Assembly: GCA_947074225.1 (NCBI GenBank)
Contig: CAMTOX010000101.1
Span: forward strand, 1-6,985
From: an uncultured bacterium
GTDB taxonomy: Bacteria > Bacteroidota > Bacteroidia > Bacteroidales > Paludibacteraceae
DNA: 6,985 nucleotides
Direction: 5' to 3'
This document shows positions 1-6,730 of the stretch, piece after piece (within the stretch, counting starts at the first letter, position 1; every line of letters starts with the position of its first letter). The position numbers and the translations under genes were made by a program. Under the pieces are notes generated by a model. It did no database searches. It saw only the letters and a list, made by a program, of their open reading frames with translations, and was not told the DNA's origin.

Positions 1-81
1 CAATGGCGCAATCTGAACAATATCAATACGCTTGAGGCTTATACTACCGAAACGGTAGTGGTTGTGGTGCTTTTCTTTTAA
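1..81 (+). CDS. Possible C-terminal end of an upstream gene (very weak)
   Basis: Reading from base 1, frame 1 is open for 26 codons and stops at TAA 79-81. The translation runs QWRNLNNINTLEAY, then TTETVVVVVLFF. The other two forward frames stop within the first 35 bases. I do not recognise the peptide. A run of 26 open codons is expected by chance fairly often in DNA of this composition, so this is only a hint that a gene ends here. A hairpin (43-59) lies inside it. If real, the gene continues to the left of the window and would be separated from the next gene by about 650 bases. Confidence 0.18.
   Translation, partial: QWRNLNNINTLEAYTTETVVVVVLFF
43..59 (+). repeat. Perfect 7-bp inverted repeat with AAA loop
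   Basis: ACTACCG at 43-49 and CGGTAGT at 53-59 are exact reverse complements around an AAA loop. Four of the seven pairs are G-C, which is strong for this AT-rich region. A T-rich stretch (TTTTCTTTTA) follows at 71-80, but 11 bases separate it from the stem, too far for a normal intrinsic terminator. It may be a remnant or variant terminator of an upstream gene, or simply chance. Confidence 0.35.
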
Positions 82-555
82 TAGGTGTCTGTAGTGCTCT
101 TTCAAACAATGGTTATTTCACTCTCCAATATAGCGTGTTATCTTTCAATGGGTTAATGTTGTGATATAGCCTCTCTTGTTACACAATGTATTGCCAAGAA
201 TATGAATTTTGCTCTCATTTCGTTTCTATCTATTTATGGAATCCTATTTAGTGGTCAATCTAAATTTGGCAATTTCTATTATGGTAATTTCCAGCTGTTT
301 GAGTAGTGGTGGTGGTAGTTAATATTGTTAACGCATACTCTTTTTGTTTATGCAGCTCTGTTCGTTATAAATATGTTGTTCAACATTTCATTGTATTAGA
401 GCAGGTTGCACGGAAGTAGTGCAAAAAGTGAAGTTTTAAAAAAGCCTTTAAAAGTTAACAATATATGATGCAAATCTAATATATGTTAATATATTTATAT
501 AACGAATGTTAAATGTTTTATTTGTTTAATTTTATTTAGTTTAGCTAAAGTGTTC

Positions 556-597
556 AATTGTAGATTGTTTTGTAACTTTTAGTTACTTTCTACAATT
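556..597 (+). promoter_or_regulatory. Two-tier hairpin in the leader of the operon
   Basis: The outer arms AATTGTAGA (556-564) and TCTACAATT (589-597) are perfect 9-bp reverse complements. Inside them GTAACT (572-577) and AGTTAC (581-586) are perfect 6-bp reverse complements around a TTT loop. The internal loop is asymmetric, seven bases on the left and two on the right. Two nested perfect stems in 42 bases are unlikely by chance even in AT-rich DNA. If transcription starts upstream this is an RNA stem-loop; if it starts downstream, the outer arms could be an operator with two half-sites. The sequence alone does not decide between these. Confidence 0.45.
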
Positions 598-669
598 TTC
601 ATTACGTAAAAATTTCAAAGCGTTGGTACTTATTTTGCAAATAGAGTCATGCTCGGTTATAAATCGTGC

Positions 670-702
670 CAAAGTGTGTAATTTGATCACTTTGTTTTTT
701 TT
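670..702 (+). terminator. Terminator-like hairpin in the 5' leader (candidate attenuator)
   Basis: CAAAGTG (670-676) and CACTTTG (688-694) form a perfect 7-bp stem around an 11-base loop. The stem is followed directly by eight T (695-702). This is the layout of an intrinsic terminator on the forward strand; the reverse strand has no T tract. The stem is only moderately stable, with three G-C pairs. It ends 28 bases before the start codon at 731, and no supported gene lies upstream to be terminated. Either it partly stops transcription entering the large gene, as a leader attenuator, or it ends an unrecognised short transcript from 82-669. I see no clear competing anti-terminator; CAAAG at 616-620 could pair with 690-694 over only five bases. 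Confidence 0.4.
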
Positions 703-730
703 AAAAATCATCAATCTAAACAATAACAAC

Positions 731-3700
731 ATGAAACAGAAATGCTCTTTTGGTGCATTACGCACCTCTTCTGGCATGAACCAGGTTTCTCGCCAGCAAA
801 GCAAAAAGTGCCACTACTTCGGCATCGTGCTTTTACTCTTTACCTTTTTAAGCTTCTCTTCATTGGCTCAAGCACAATTGAGTAATGGAGCCATTGTTAC
901 CATTAGTAGTGGTAATAATTTTTTGGCAACTAATGGGTCAAATTTAACTAATGTGACTACAGTTTCTATTAATGCTTTATGGGAAGTTTCAGTAACTACA
1001 GTTTCTGGTACCACTCGGTATGCTTTTAAAAATGTAGTAACAAATTCATATTTAAGAATACAGCAAAGTTGGTGGAATTATAACCTCACACTTCAGTCTA
1101 ATATTTCTGATGAATCTCGTTGGACTTTAGAAGGTAAGAAATTAAAAAATGTATATCATAATAACTATTTTTTGAGGTATAATAATCAATGGCAGGCATC
1201 GACAAGTAGTACTAATTTAACTTTTAATTCTTATACAAAAAATGAAAGTTTTTTGTATTCAGGTGCGAATCCATTAGTGTTTGCAGCAGCCGGTGAGACC
1301 AAGAGTGTGACTTTGAGTGCTTTCCCGAATTATACATCGGGTACCACTGTTATTCCTGCCTATACTTATGCTATTTTAGGTAGTGGTTTCACCCCTTCAC
1401 AAAATAATAATACTATTAATGTGGTAGCAGCAGAAAATACAAGTTCTGCTCGTACCGGTACGTTAACAGTAACTTCTACCATAAATAGTGATACAAAGTT
1501 GTCAATTAATCTAACTCAAGCAGCAGCTCTTGCAAGGTTTAACCATCAACAAGGATTATCAGGTCGTCCTATGGTCGATAATGGCTATGGCAAGATAATG
1601 CAGGGGGTGCACGAGCAACGTTTTGTGGTATATGCTCCTCAAAATAGTTCTCGAGTTTTAGAGATTCCGGAAAGATCAATGAGCTATTCGCGTTGGTATA
1701 ATTATGCAACCGATGAAACAGAAACTGGCTTGTCTACGATAAGTGGTTATTCTGCTATCTATGGTGGTAAAGGTTTTGTGAAATGTTCGAATTCTACAAA
1801 TCAAAATACTGTTGTAGACGCTACTTATAAACATACTAGTAGTGCTGTTTCTGGTGTGATAGCTGAGGTTGCTTGCGACTTATCATATTATAATGATTAT
1901 ACAGGTACTCAGTCTGATTTACGTGTTGAACCAACGTTATCGCACCGTATGGTTTATGAAATTCGTCCGGCTATGGAGATGGCTACAGCCTTAAGTAGCT
2001 GTACCGGCACTAAGTTTTTAGAGGAGTATACCATTATTGCACCTGCCGGGCAAACATTACGTTTTGGTCCAAAATATAAATATGATGGAGACAATAGTAA
2101 CTACTACTATTTATCGGGCGGTAATCCTACTCAAGTAACTTCAGGAAGCTGGACTGCTTCTAGTGGAGCTGCTCCATCAAACTTACAAAATAATCGTGTG
2201 GTTCAAGTGGCTGGTGGTGCCGATGGTGTAACCAGAACCTATGAGTTAAAGGCTAATGGTTATAATATTGCTAAGGTGACTGTAAAATATATGTCGGTCG
2301 ATAAAATTGGTCCTAAAAATGGTACTGGTATTATGAGTGCTGCCGAATTAAGAACCAATTATCAGTATATTACTGGTCTGTTCTTCGATGGCGACAAGAA
2401 TAGTCCATTGGAGTGGGACGAGAGTAGCTATGGCTTCTTTTATCCAAATAATACTAGTGGTAGAAGTAGTGCCTATTGGTCGGAGTATGAGTTAATGAAT
2501 ATTACTACTTCAGCTTATACTTGGTTAAAAGCAGATATTCGCGATATGTTGTATCAAAATAGTGGAAGCACTGCCGGTAATTTCTTGTATGTCGATGCTA
2601 GTAGTAGTCCGGGTGTGGTGGCTAACCTTCGCTTCAAAGAGAGTGGCTTGTGTCCGGGTACACGTATGTATGTGTCGGCATGGGTAAATAACTTGGGGGT
2701 AGGTACAAATCCTAACTTAAACTTTTCTATTGTAGGTATCTTAGGAGGTGTTGAGACCGATATTACTACTTATACCACTGGCGACTTAAATTCAGGAAGT
2801 GAGCAGGGTGTTTGGAAGCAGATATTCTTTGAGGTAGAGATGCCCGATGTAGATTTTGACGACTACCGTCTTCGTATTGTAAACAATGCACAAAATGCTT
2901 CTGGTAACGACTTTGCCATTGACGATATCTGTGTTTATATGCAGAAACCTGCTTTGATGGTTTACCAAGCCGATGTGGCTTGCCCAGATGCCAATAGTAA
3001 CAGTGCTGCCGAAACTATTATGATACGTTTAGACCCAGATGGTTTCGACTTTAGTAATAATGTACAAGATATTTACTATCAGTTGCAAGATGAGGCCGGT
3101 AATGCTATGAAGTTGAAGAACTATGTTTCTAATTCTTCACTACCATTAAACTCACAATATGGACAAATAAAATTGGCTAAGACAGGTCAGAAAGTGATTT
3201 ATAAAACTTATTCGAGTTTAACTGCCTATAAAGATAGTTTAAACAATAATCCTTCTATAGAAAATGTGTTTATTGTTAGTGAGGTCGATGCTAAAGGAGT
3301 TTCTCACGATATTTATTATGTGCTACACACTACCGATAGCACTTTCAAAATGGGAGGTACCTATTATTGTGTCATTGCTACCGAGGCTAACGACTTAGAT
3401 CGTTCTACCTCAAACTGTGGTATGAGTTCAAGCTTTAAACTTCAACCACAATCTGTATTGGTGGTGAATGGTGAGTTGATAGATGAAAATACTACCGCCA
3501 ATGTTTGCGGTAACCAATTTAATACCATTGCTATTAAAATGTATGGTGCAAGTAGCGATTTGACTCAGATTTTTGATGGTACATGCCGTTACGATTGGTT
3601 GAATGGTAAGAAGGATGATTATAGTGATAATGGAGTTTATGGCGGTTACGATTATAATGCTATTGTTGACGCTATTTTAGCCTTACGTATTGCCGATGCT

Positions 3701-6190
3701 AGAGCGTCGGATGTAGCAGCAATAAATGCTACCAACTTAAAAGATTCGGAAAAAAGCTTGTTGACAGAGTTAGTGTCGCGCGGCATGTTAGAGTTAAATA
3801 AAGAGGAAATTAAACGTCGTTTGCCTTTAGGTGCCACTTATTTTACACTCTTCCCTATTGCAGCTAGTGCAGTAAATTCAAATAATGAACCTATACATGT
3901 GTGTGAACGTCCGTTTGTTATTACTTTACAGGCCGATGGTTCAAGTCGTTCGTTCCAAATCGGAAAAGATAATGAAACAGATATTCCTTCAGATGTAATG
4001 GCAAAACGTGTGGTGCGTTTAGATTTAAACACTGTAACTACTACTCCTTTACAATTACCTATTACGGGTTTAAAAAATATTACTTCAACCGATTTACAAT
4101 CGACAAGTGGTTCAAGTAAGGTCTATTTAATACGTAGTACCGATAACGATGCTTCTTTACCAATTGATGATGGTACAGAGTTAAATAATGTATATACTTC
4201 TATTGGGTTCTCTGCACAAGGAGATAATCAATTGGTAATGTCGTTAGACAATAGAAATAGTGCTATGAAATTTAAGGCTGGACATCGGTATGACTTTATG
4301 GTGATGTTACCTTTGGTTGGCGATGAGAGCTGCGCCACTGGAGCCTATTTCACTATTGTTGTGGTTCCCGAATATGTTATGTGGGCTCCACGCAATGCGT
4401 CAACCTCATGGCACCGCGATAATAACTGGGTGATGATAGATAATATGGGTAATGTGGATAATAGTGGTAATGGTTATGTGCCATTGGCATCAACCAATGC
4501 TTTAATGCCTGCCTCTACTTCTGTAGTTCTTAAAGCCGTTAATGGTGGAAAAAGTTACCCAGATGTTACCGATAATGCTCAATTCAATATACAATACGAT
4601 TTGAATTTTGTAGCTAATAGCTGTCGTGGTATTCATATTGGTGCTCACTCTCTTTTAGGTTCACAACACCTATTAAATTATAGCAATGCATGGGTAGATA
4701 TGCCATTAACGGTTGGTCAGTGGAATTTAATAGCACCTCCTTTTGAGGGTATGGTTACTGGCGATATGTATATCCCATCGTCGGGTGTTCATAGTAACCC
4801 ATTGTTTGGTGATGTAGATTCACCCGATAGCCGTGGAGTATATCGCATGTACACCTCATTCTATAACAGCAAAGAAGAGGCTTATACAATGGATCGCAAT
4901 GGCGATACCCTTCGTTTGAACGCTAGTGAATGGACTGCTCCTTTCAATGCTTTGGTTACTCCTATTAATGTAGGTATGGGTTACTCTATCTTTCCAGAGA
5001 ATAATAATAACTCCGATAGTGAGGTGATAGTACGTTTGCCAAAGGCCGATACTCAATATTTCTATTATGGAAGTTATGGTGAGCAGACTAGCATGTTTGA
5101 AACAGTAGAACGTCCGCAAGGTGGTCATAAATTGGCTGGAACAGCAGGTAAGGAGATTATTGTTGAGTTTAACTTGGCAAATTCATTCGAAACCAGAACT
5201 CACCTATTGGCCAATCCATATCTATGCGAATTAGATATTGAGAAGTTTATGAATCATAAAGATAATTTTATGAACTTAACAGGTTCTTATGAAATTCTAA
5301 ATGGTGGCGATAGAAGTACTATTACAGTTAATCCGAATGGTGTATCTAGTGATCCTACTATTGCTTACGATTCGGTAATAAATATTCCTCCAATGACTTC
5401 ATTCTTAGTTCACATAGATGATGAAGCCACAGCGCCAAGTTTAAAGATTTCGCCATCTATGATGATTGATTTAGATGTTCAGAAGAGTTCAGCTCCAATG
5501 AAAAGTAGCCGTTCTGCTTTAAATGCTAATAAGAGTCAGTTGTTTGTTACAGCAACACGTAATGGTTTAACTTCACACTGTTCTGTTGTGGAGATGGAGG
5601 GTGCTTCAAATGAATTTGACCGTTATGAAGATAGCCGTTTAAGCTTGCTCTCGTCGGCTATGACTCCTGCAGCGGTATTTACTAGTGCAAGCAATACGGC
5701 CATGTCTATAAATATAGTATCTACCTTAGATATGATTCCTTTAGGAATTGCTATTCAAGATGAATTGGAGACCGAGAGCTTGACGTTGACTTTTAACGGT
5801 GTAAACAACTTTGATGGTCATTTAATGCTTTACGATGCTAAGAGTGGTGCTCGTCAGTCGTTAGTAGACGGTATAACCCTTTCACTACTTGAGTTAGCCG
5901 ACGATAACAGCCGTTACTATATCTGTTATGTCCCTCAGGCTCCAACCGAATTAGAGAGTGTTGTAGAAGATGGTGTCATTAAAGTATATCAACCTGTGAA
6001 TGGACAGGTGGTAGTGGCAAGTAGCAACTATATTCAAACCATTCGTATTTATGGCGTTAACGGACAGTTGATAATGGAACGTGGTTCGTTAAATAGCCTA
6101 ACTGAAGAGATTACTTTACACTCAGGTGTATATGTGGTAGATGTTACTACCGAAAATGGAGTATCTCGCGAGAAGGTGATTATTCGTTGA
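731..6190 (+). CDS. Giant multidomain T9SS-secreted surface protein
   Basis: This encodes 1819 residues. I chose ATG 731: the longer frame from 623 adds 36 residues lying over the leader hairpin and T tract, and the leader before 731 is A-rich as usual in this phylum. The signal peptide has a long basic n-region, a core at 30-45 and a likely cut at AQA-48/Gln-49. Residues 50-165 carry three similar units about 40 apart (NNFL 62, NSYL 105, NNYFL 144), suggesting a beta-trefoil. Residues 178-264 look BACON-like, ending RTGTLTVT then LTQAA. Residues 265-600 are unassigned. Residues 612-740 resemble a jelly roll (GNDFAIDDI at 725-733). Residues 740-970 are beta-rich and Cys-rich; 975-1035 are probably helical. 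Residues 1211-1735 match from memory the modules of large Bacteroidales T9SS cargo (PEYVMW, NNW, GDMYIP, LLANPYL, PPMTSFLV). Residues 1745-1819 form the type A sorting domain (GVNGQL, GVYVVDV, KVIIR). TGA is followed by in-frame TAG. No catalytic motif is seen; a surface adhesin or glycan binder is inferred. Confidence is high for the gene and secretion route, low for function. Confidence 0.95.
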   Translation: MKQKCSFGALRTSSGMNQVSRQQSKKCHYFGIVLLLFTFLSFSSLAQAQLSNGAIVTISSGNNFLATNGSNLTNVTTVSINALWEVSVTTVSGTTRYAFKNVVTNSYLRIQQSWWNYNLTLQSNISDESRWTLEGKKLKNVYHNNYFLRYNNQWQASTSSTNLTFNSYTKNESFLYSGANPLVFAAAGETKSVTLSAFPNYTSGTTVIPAYTYAILGSGFTPSQNNNTINVVAAENTSSARTGTLTVTSTINSDTKLSINLTQAAALARFNHQQGLSGRPMVDNGYGKIMQGVHEQRFVVYAPQNSSRVLEIPERSMSYSRWYNYATDETETGLSTISGYSAIYGGKGFVKCSNSTNQNTVVDATYKHTSSAVSGVIAEVACDLSYYNDYTGTQSDLRVEPTLSHRMVYEIRPAMEMATALSSCTGTKFLEEYTIIAPAGQTLRFGPKYKYDGDNSNYYYLSGGNPTQVTSGSWTASSGAAPSNLQNNRVVQVAGGADGVTRTYELKANGYNIAKVTVKYMSVDKIGPKNGTGIMSAAELRTNYQYITGLFFDGDKNSPLEWDESSYGFFYPNNTSGRSSAYWSEYELMNITTSAYTWLKADIRDMLYQNSGSTAGNFLYVDASSSPGVVANLRFKESGLCPGTRMYVSAWVNNLGVGTNPNLNFSIVGILGGVETDITTYTTGDLNSGSEQGVWKQIFFEVEMPDVDFDDYRLRIVNNAQNASGNDFAIDDICVYMQKPALMVYQADVACPDANSNSAAETIMIRLDPDGFDFSNNVQDIYYQLQDEAGNAMKLKNYVSNSSLPLNSQYGQIKLAKTGQKVIYKTYSSLTAYKDSLNNNPSIENVFIVSEVDAKGVSHDIYYVLHTTDSTFKMGGTYYCVIATEANDLDRSTSNCGMSSSFKLQPQSVLVVNGELIDENTTANVCGNQFNTIAIKMYGASSDLTQIFDGTCRYDWLNGKKDDYSDNGVYGGYDYNAIVDAILALRIADARASDVAAINATNLKDSEKSLLTELVSRGMLELNKEEIKRRLPLGATYFTLFPIAASAVNSNNEPIHVCERPFVITLQADGSSRSFQIGKDNETDIPSDVMAKRVVRLDLNTVTTTPLQLPITGLKNITSTDLQSTSGSSKVYLIRSTDNDASLPIDDGTELNNVYTSIGFSAQGDNQLVMSLDNRNSAMKFKAGHRYDFMVMLPLVGDESCATGAYFTIVVVPEYVMWAPRNASTSWHRDNNWVMIDNMGNVDNSGNGYVPLASTNALMPASTSVVLKAVNGGKSYPDVTDNAQFNIQYDLNFVANSCRGIHIGAHSLLGSQHLLNYSNAWVDMPLTVGQWNLIAPPFEGMVTGDMYIPSSGVHSNPLFGDVDSPDSRGVYRMYTSFYNSKEEAYTMDRNGDTLRLNASEWTAPFNALVTPINVGMGYSIFPENNNNSDSEVIVRLPKADTQYFYYGSYGEQTSMFETVERPQGGHKLAGTAGKEIIVEFNLANSFETRTHLLANPYLCELDIEKFMNHKDNFMNLTGSYEILNGGDRSTITVNPNGVSSDPTIAYDSVINIPPMTSFLVHIDDEATAPSLKISPSMMIDLDVQKSSAPMKSSRSALNANKSQLFVTATRNGLTSHCSVVEMEGASNEFDRYEDSRLSLLSSAMTPAAVFTSASNTAMSINIVSTLDMIPLGIAIQDELETESLTLTFNGVNNFDGHLMLYDAKSGARQSLVDGITLSLLELADDNSRYYICYVPQAPTELESVVEDGVIKVYQPVNGQVVVASSNYIQTIRIYGVNGQLIMERGSLNSLTEEITLHSGVYVVDVTTENGVSREKVIIR

Positions 6191-6195
6191 TAGTG

Positions 6196-6229
6196 TAACG
6201 TAGCAATAATTAAAAAATAAATAACGTAG
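6196..6229 (+). repeat. Short direct repeat spanning the intergenic gap
   Basis: TAACGTAG occurs at 6196-6203 and again at 6222-6229, the second copy ending one base before the start codon at 6231. The 18 bases between the copies are almost all A and T. This is the whole 40-base gap between the two genes; it has no hairpin or T tract, so nothing should stop read-through. The second copy takes the place where a ribosome binding site would be, but it does not resemble a Shine-Dalgarno sequence. The repeat may be a small duplication or chance. Confidence 0.3.
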
Positions 6230-6230
6230 T

Positions 6231-6668
6231 ATGAAAAAGATTCTCTTTGTAATAAGTATAATGGCAAGCATGTTTGTATTATGTGGCCATGCTACGGCTT
6301 TGAACTATCAGCCTTTTAGTAATAATAATATAGATTATAGTTATAGCTATTCTACAACCTCCTTAAATCAAACTGCTGCTTCTACTTCTGGTAGTAGCTA
6401 TAAAGGAGGATATAGTGTGGATTTAATAAATGTTGAGGGTCGCTTATTTGGTGAGATGCTTGGTGTTAAGGATATTCTTCCGTTTGGATATGATGATATG
6501 CTTAAGGCAGGCGATGTTGAAAAGGACGGCGATATTCTTCAGCGTGATTCCGGTACCGGTGAAGTTGATTCACCGCTATCTTTTCCACACTTCTTATTTG
6601 CATTTATGTTTGTGGGATATACGCTTCTTCTGGTAAGAAGAAAAGTTAAATCGACACAACATCAATGA
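6231..6668 (+). CDS. Small exported protein with a C-terminal membrane anchor
   Basis: This encodes 145 residues. MKK and the hydrophobic stretch to about residue 18 form a signal peptide, with a likely cut after ATA-23. VLC at 16-18 is a poor lipobox because Leu precedes the Cys, so I do not call a lipoprotein. Residues 24-65 are rich in Ser, Thr, Asn and Tyr. Residues 80-114 are acidic and Gly-containing (GYDDM, AGDVEKDGD). The C-terminus reads DSPLSFP, then a hydrophobic helix at about 118-135, then RRKVK and a short polar end, so the chain should be anchored in the inner membrane with its body in the periplasm. The gene starts 40 bases after the giant T9SS gene and is followed by a strong terminator, so the two probably share a transcript. 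From memory, small Bacteroidales proteins with a Pro-containing motif, one helix and an Arg/Lys tail often sit beside large T9SS cargo genes; I know of no established function. A partner of the large protein, or the substrate of a membrane sorting protease, are both possible. Confidence 0.85.
   Translation: MKKILFVISIMASMFVLCGHATALNYQPFSNNNIDYSYSYSTTSLNQTAASTSGSSYKGGYSVDLINVEGRLFGEMLGVKDILPFGYDDMLKAGDVEKDGDILQRDSGTGEVDSPLSFPHFLFAFMFVGYTLLLVRRKVKSTQHQ
6557..6575 (+). repeat. Hairpin inside the small gene, overlapping a GC palindrome
   Basis: CGGTGAA (6557-6563) and TTCACCG (6569-6575) form a perfect 7-bp stem with a 5-base loop. It overlaps CCGGTACCGG at 6550-6559, a perfect 10-bp GC-rich palindrome in an AT-rich gene. 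Both lie in the codons just before the DSPLSFP motif and the membrane helix. No T tract follows directly. It may be an mRNA structure that slows translation before the membrane segment, or chance. Confidence 0.3.
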
Positions 6669-6691
6669 TATTTGTTTAGATTTATGATGTG

Positions 6692-6730
6692 AAGACCCTC
6701 TGGCTGCGAAGTCGGAGGGTCTTATTTTTT
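6692..6730 (+). terminator. Strong intrinsic terminator of the two-gene operon
   Basis: AAGACCCTC (6692-6700) and GAGGGTCTT (6715-6723) form a perfect 9-bp stem. The pairing continues inward as U-G, G-C, G-U and C-G (6701-6704 with 6711-6714), closing on a six-base loop, TGCGAA. ATTTTTT follows at 6724-6730. It begins 23 bases after the stop codon of the small gene. There is no T tract on the other strand, so it acts on forward transcription only. Confidence 0.93.

Larger units (their letters stand above)
82..730. other. Long non-coding leader region rich in inverted repeats
   Basis: About 650 bases have no convincing gene on either strand. The longest forward ORF I noted is 34 codons (202-306) and has no recognisable product. 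What stands out is dyad symmetry. ATGTTG (373-378) faces CAACAT (381-386). TTGCAC (406-411) faces GTGCAA (419-424). ATATTGTTAAC (322-332) is the reverse complement of 454-464. Positions 361-374 match the reverse complement of 491-506 apart from a 2-base gap. The two strongest hairpins are listed separately. The promoter of the operon should lie here, but I cannot place a convincing pair of -33 and -7 elements. An unannotated small RNA or a structured 5' leader would both fit. Confidence 0.5.

Noticed and set aside
261..268. TAAATTTG, an exact match to the Bacteroidota -7 pattern TAnnTTTG
   Set aside because: No TTTG lies at the right distance upstream (only TATG near 235-238), and one match in 650 AT-rich bases is expected by chance. 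It would also imply a leader of about 450 bases.
202..306. 34-codon ORF with a hydrophobic start (MNFALISFLSIYG)
   Set aside because: It lacks basic residues at its N-terminus, has no recognisable product, and an ORF this short is expected by chance.
322..464. 11-bp inverted pair ATATTGTTAAC / GTTAACAATAT as an independent element
   Set aside because: It is nearly all A/T and 121 bases apart; such a pair is not very unlikely in 700 AT-rich bases, so I list it only as part of the leader.
630..637. TTATTTTG as a -7 element close to the gene
   Set aside because: It has one mismatch and no TTG-type -33 element at suitable spacing.
623..730. Upstream extension of the giant gene to an ATG at 623
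   Set aside because: It adds 36 residues over the hairpin and T tract at 670-702, ends in an Ile/Asn-rich low-complexity stretch and would bury the signal peptide. ATG 731 gives a proper export signal.
583..804. 73-codon reverse-strand ORF across the start of the giant gene
   Set aside because: It covers the leader hairpins and the signal peptide codons of the forward gene and has no recognisable features.
4856..5128. 90-codon reverse-strand ORF inside the giant gene
   Set aside because: It lies wholly inside a forward frame with clear domain content and is a shadow.
6231..6300. Lipoprotein reading of the small protein via Cys-18
   Set aside because: The residues before Cys are Phe-Val-Leu; a lipobox needs a small residue directly before the Cys.
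6430..6636. 68-codon forward ORF in another frame of the small gene
   Set aside because: The main frame has a signal peptide, a membrane helix and good spacing to its neighbour and terminator; this one has none of these.
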